Part shown: positions 58,101-61,100 of the stretch, piece by piece
How positions within the stretch are numbered: the stretch's first letter is position 1
How the letters are laid out: every line of letters begins with the position of its first letter
Assembly: GCA_951217055.1 (NCBI GenBank)
Contig: OX578277.1
Span: 115,007,904 to 115,071,903, forward strand
Direction: 5' to 3'
Length of the DNA stretch: 64,000 bases
Source: Gerris lacustris
Lineage: Eukaryota > Arthropoda > Insecta > Hemiptera > Gerridae
Translations under genes and position numbers: made by a program
The notes under the pieces: generated by a model
What the model was told of the DNA's origin: nothing
What the model saw: only the letters and a program-made list of their open reading frames with translations
The model's database searches: none

Positions 58101-61100
58101 GGCCAGCGTGGTCCTGTGGCTTTAGACATTAGACAAGGCAGCTTGCCTTCATCATGAATCAACTTACTCTTAAAGAAAAACTGACTTTAAATGCAGAGAA
58201 CTTGAACCAGTTATATATAAGTATTTGTAGTAAAGAGGATACGTTACATTGCGTATTGCCTTGAGGAAGATGTCTTCGTGGATCTGGATACGAAAGGGAG
58301 GTGGAATATCGAACAGTACATCCGGCTCATCGATGACGGCATTCCTCTCTCTCCAGATCTCCCTGTAGTACCTTTCTATGCGGTTGTTAATGGCAGAAGA
58401 TGAGGCCGAAGCTTTCTGCAAATTAAAAATCGTGACATACAATAGAATAGACATGGCCCGACTGAGGCTTACTCTTACTCAATACAAGGTATTCCATACA
58501 TAAGAGGGGAGAAGAGTGAGTCCAAGGTGGGGGAACAAGGCACGAAGGGAGCCAACCTGTCCAAGGCCAAGCTAACATGCCTATAAGGACGGTAAACACT
58601 CGAGATTAACAAGACTAGACTATGCAACTATGAAGTACCTCCTGCAACGGCCTAGTTCCCTGCTAGCAGTGGAACTCTTTTCGACTTTCTTCGGCCCTAC
58701 GAAGCGTGGTAGGGGAAGGCACTACAGCTGGAGACTGGATTACAGACCTCCTATTCCTTTCTAACTCCCTGTTATACTTTTCTGATTTTTTAAGCTAAAA
58801 GTAACGTAACGTTTTTGAGTTATGTTCCATAGCCTAAACATGAAAATGTCAAAAAAAAAACAATGGTCCGAGACAACTCAGACAAACTTTCTCATATACG
58901 AAGTTCATAATTATTTAGCAGAGTGTTCGTGGTCCGTGGTGCTCGCTTAATGATCAGATGGTAGCAGGTTCAAGACCTATCCTGATAGGAGAATTTTTTA
59001 CAGGTAGACACGAGAATTAGTTGCTCATTTCCCACGGGAGTACTACAGTCTATTCTAAACTATAAAGGAGAGGTTCTCCCCCACTCTAACCTTAGCAATG
59101 CCCGTACAAGAAGCAAGTTGACTATCTTCCTATTCATTACCTATCTCTCCTCCGTCACTTCCTCGTAAAAATATAACAAGGTTTTCTTATTTTCTAAGCA
59201 CTTATATAGTAGTAGTTACCTAGTACTTCCTACTAGACGGGTAGGACGAACCACTTGTTCGAACCTCGCAATCAGGCCTACAGTGGACCTATTTTAATTG
59301 CCCCTTGGTGGAGAGTTCCAGCTACTTCACACATCATACATTTGTACATTGTACCGCCGAAGCGAGTATGATGTGGTCATTAGTAAGCCATATGAGCGTG
59401 CGTCAAATATTGGGGGAAGAGAACCCCTCAGGGGGTGCCCTCGCCCTACTCCGACCTCGAACCATAGATACATTTCACATCTCTTGACACGGATCGAACC
59501 CACTAGACAGCGTGGAGGAAGAGAACCCCTCAGGGGGTGTCCCTCGCCCTGCTCCGTCCGCGATTCATAGATGCAATTCAGAGTATCACGGCCCGGGATC
59601 AAACCCACGACATCGAGTTGCCTCGACTCAGTGATAGCTGCGCGGTGTCTTTAGCACCTCGGCCACGCTGGCTCCCTTAAGCACTTATATAAGTACACTC
59701 AACTATAAAAAGAGCATCTTAAATATAACATAAAAATACCTTCACTTTGCATATGATACTGAAACAAACTGTATCTATTGAAAGCAAAGTGGTGATACTG
59801 ACCAGGGCTAGATGGATGAGACTGGTCCTAAAGTGATGCATGGCATTGTGCTGCAGACTCACCTGCAGACACTGGTTAAAGTATGCTGTGTACACACCGG
59901 TCAGCATGCAGTATCCAACTGACATAGTCAAGCATGCGAACCACTGCTCATACTGCAACTCGTTACGGAAATCACCAAACCTACCACCATAATAATCACA
60001 GTAAGTAAGTACATAGGACAGACGTACACTGAAGACGAAGCAATCTGCAGGCTGTTTCCCAACTGTCTTGGTTGTGTCTGCCCTTTCACACTTGTGGTGC
60101 TACAGCCTTGCACACTGGAGGAAAGACAGTCGCATAACTTGTACCCAGTGAAAAGGATCTCGTGTAAATTGCTGTGATTTGTGCATAACAGTCTGCAGAC
60201 AGAAATGTGTCGGGGCATCTGCTAGACTGGAGGACTGCACCTGTCCTTGCCTTCAGTTTGCGCACTCCCATATATAATAGTGTATGAGACCTATATAGGA
60301 TTATATTGGGTATAGTATATGAAATGTTAACACAAGTTTTCTTAGATTTTTAATGAATGATTCTATATGATGTGCCCAGGTTATATTAGCATGGAACGTG
60401 CTTTAGCCTTGACCTAACTACCAAAAAGTGTTACGTTTTTTAGGAACGCGGATGTGTGACGCGGAAAGAGTTACGAAATTTGTTAATGATTTTCACGTAT
60501 AAACAAGCAGCTAAAGCATGTTCCATGTTTCTTGAGTTTTAGCCATGGGCTCTAAGTAATGACGTCCGGGGGGTCTTTTTTCTTTTCATCTTTAATAACT
60601 CCTAAATATTTTATTTTTCTAGATTTTTCCACAATAGTGCTACATGGACACTTAATTTGGTTCATATTATTTTCGTTTATACCACAACAATCACAATTCA
60701 GAGGGTGGTTGTCCACTAACACCATTATAAAAAGTTGTATATTTGGTTTTACTTATATTAAGTGCAAGTGGGTTGAGATCCTTCCACTTTTTTGTGTCAC
60801 TTATTCCTTTTACACTTAATCTACAATATCTAAACAAAACCTCATAGAAATTAATCCATTATTAGGCTGCTACACTCACCTCAGATGACACATTTTTTTA
60901 AAAAATCTTGGGTGAACTTAGTGGCACTTAGGTGTAAATCCATCAAAAGGCCAAAAATACAGTTTTTGCTCCATAAAAGTACATCTTTCTTTATTTTCTG
61001 GGTGTGAGAAAGTAAAGATAATACAAGATGTTACCGACCCAACAGTAAGTGCAGAGTTGCTCACAGCATAGAAGGCCATCAGGTACCAAAGAAGTATCGA

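Noticed and set aside
61034..61039. Exon 2 donor GTAACA at 61034
   Set aside because: Breaks the frame with exon 3 and destroys the TVGFGD filter.
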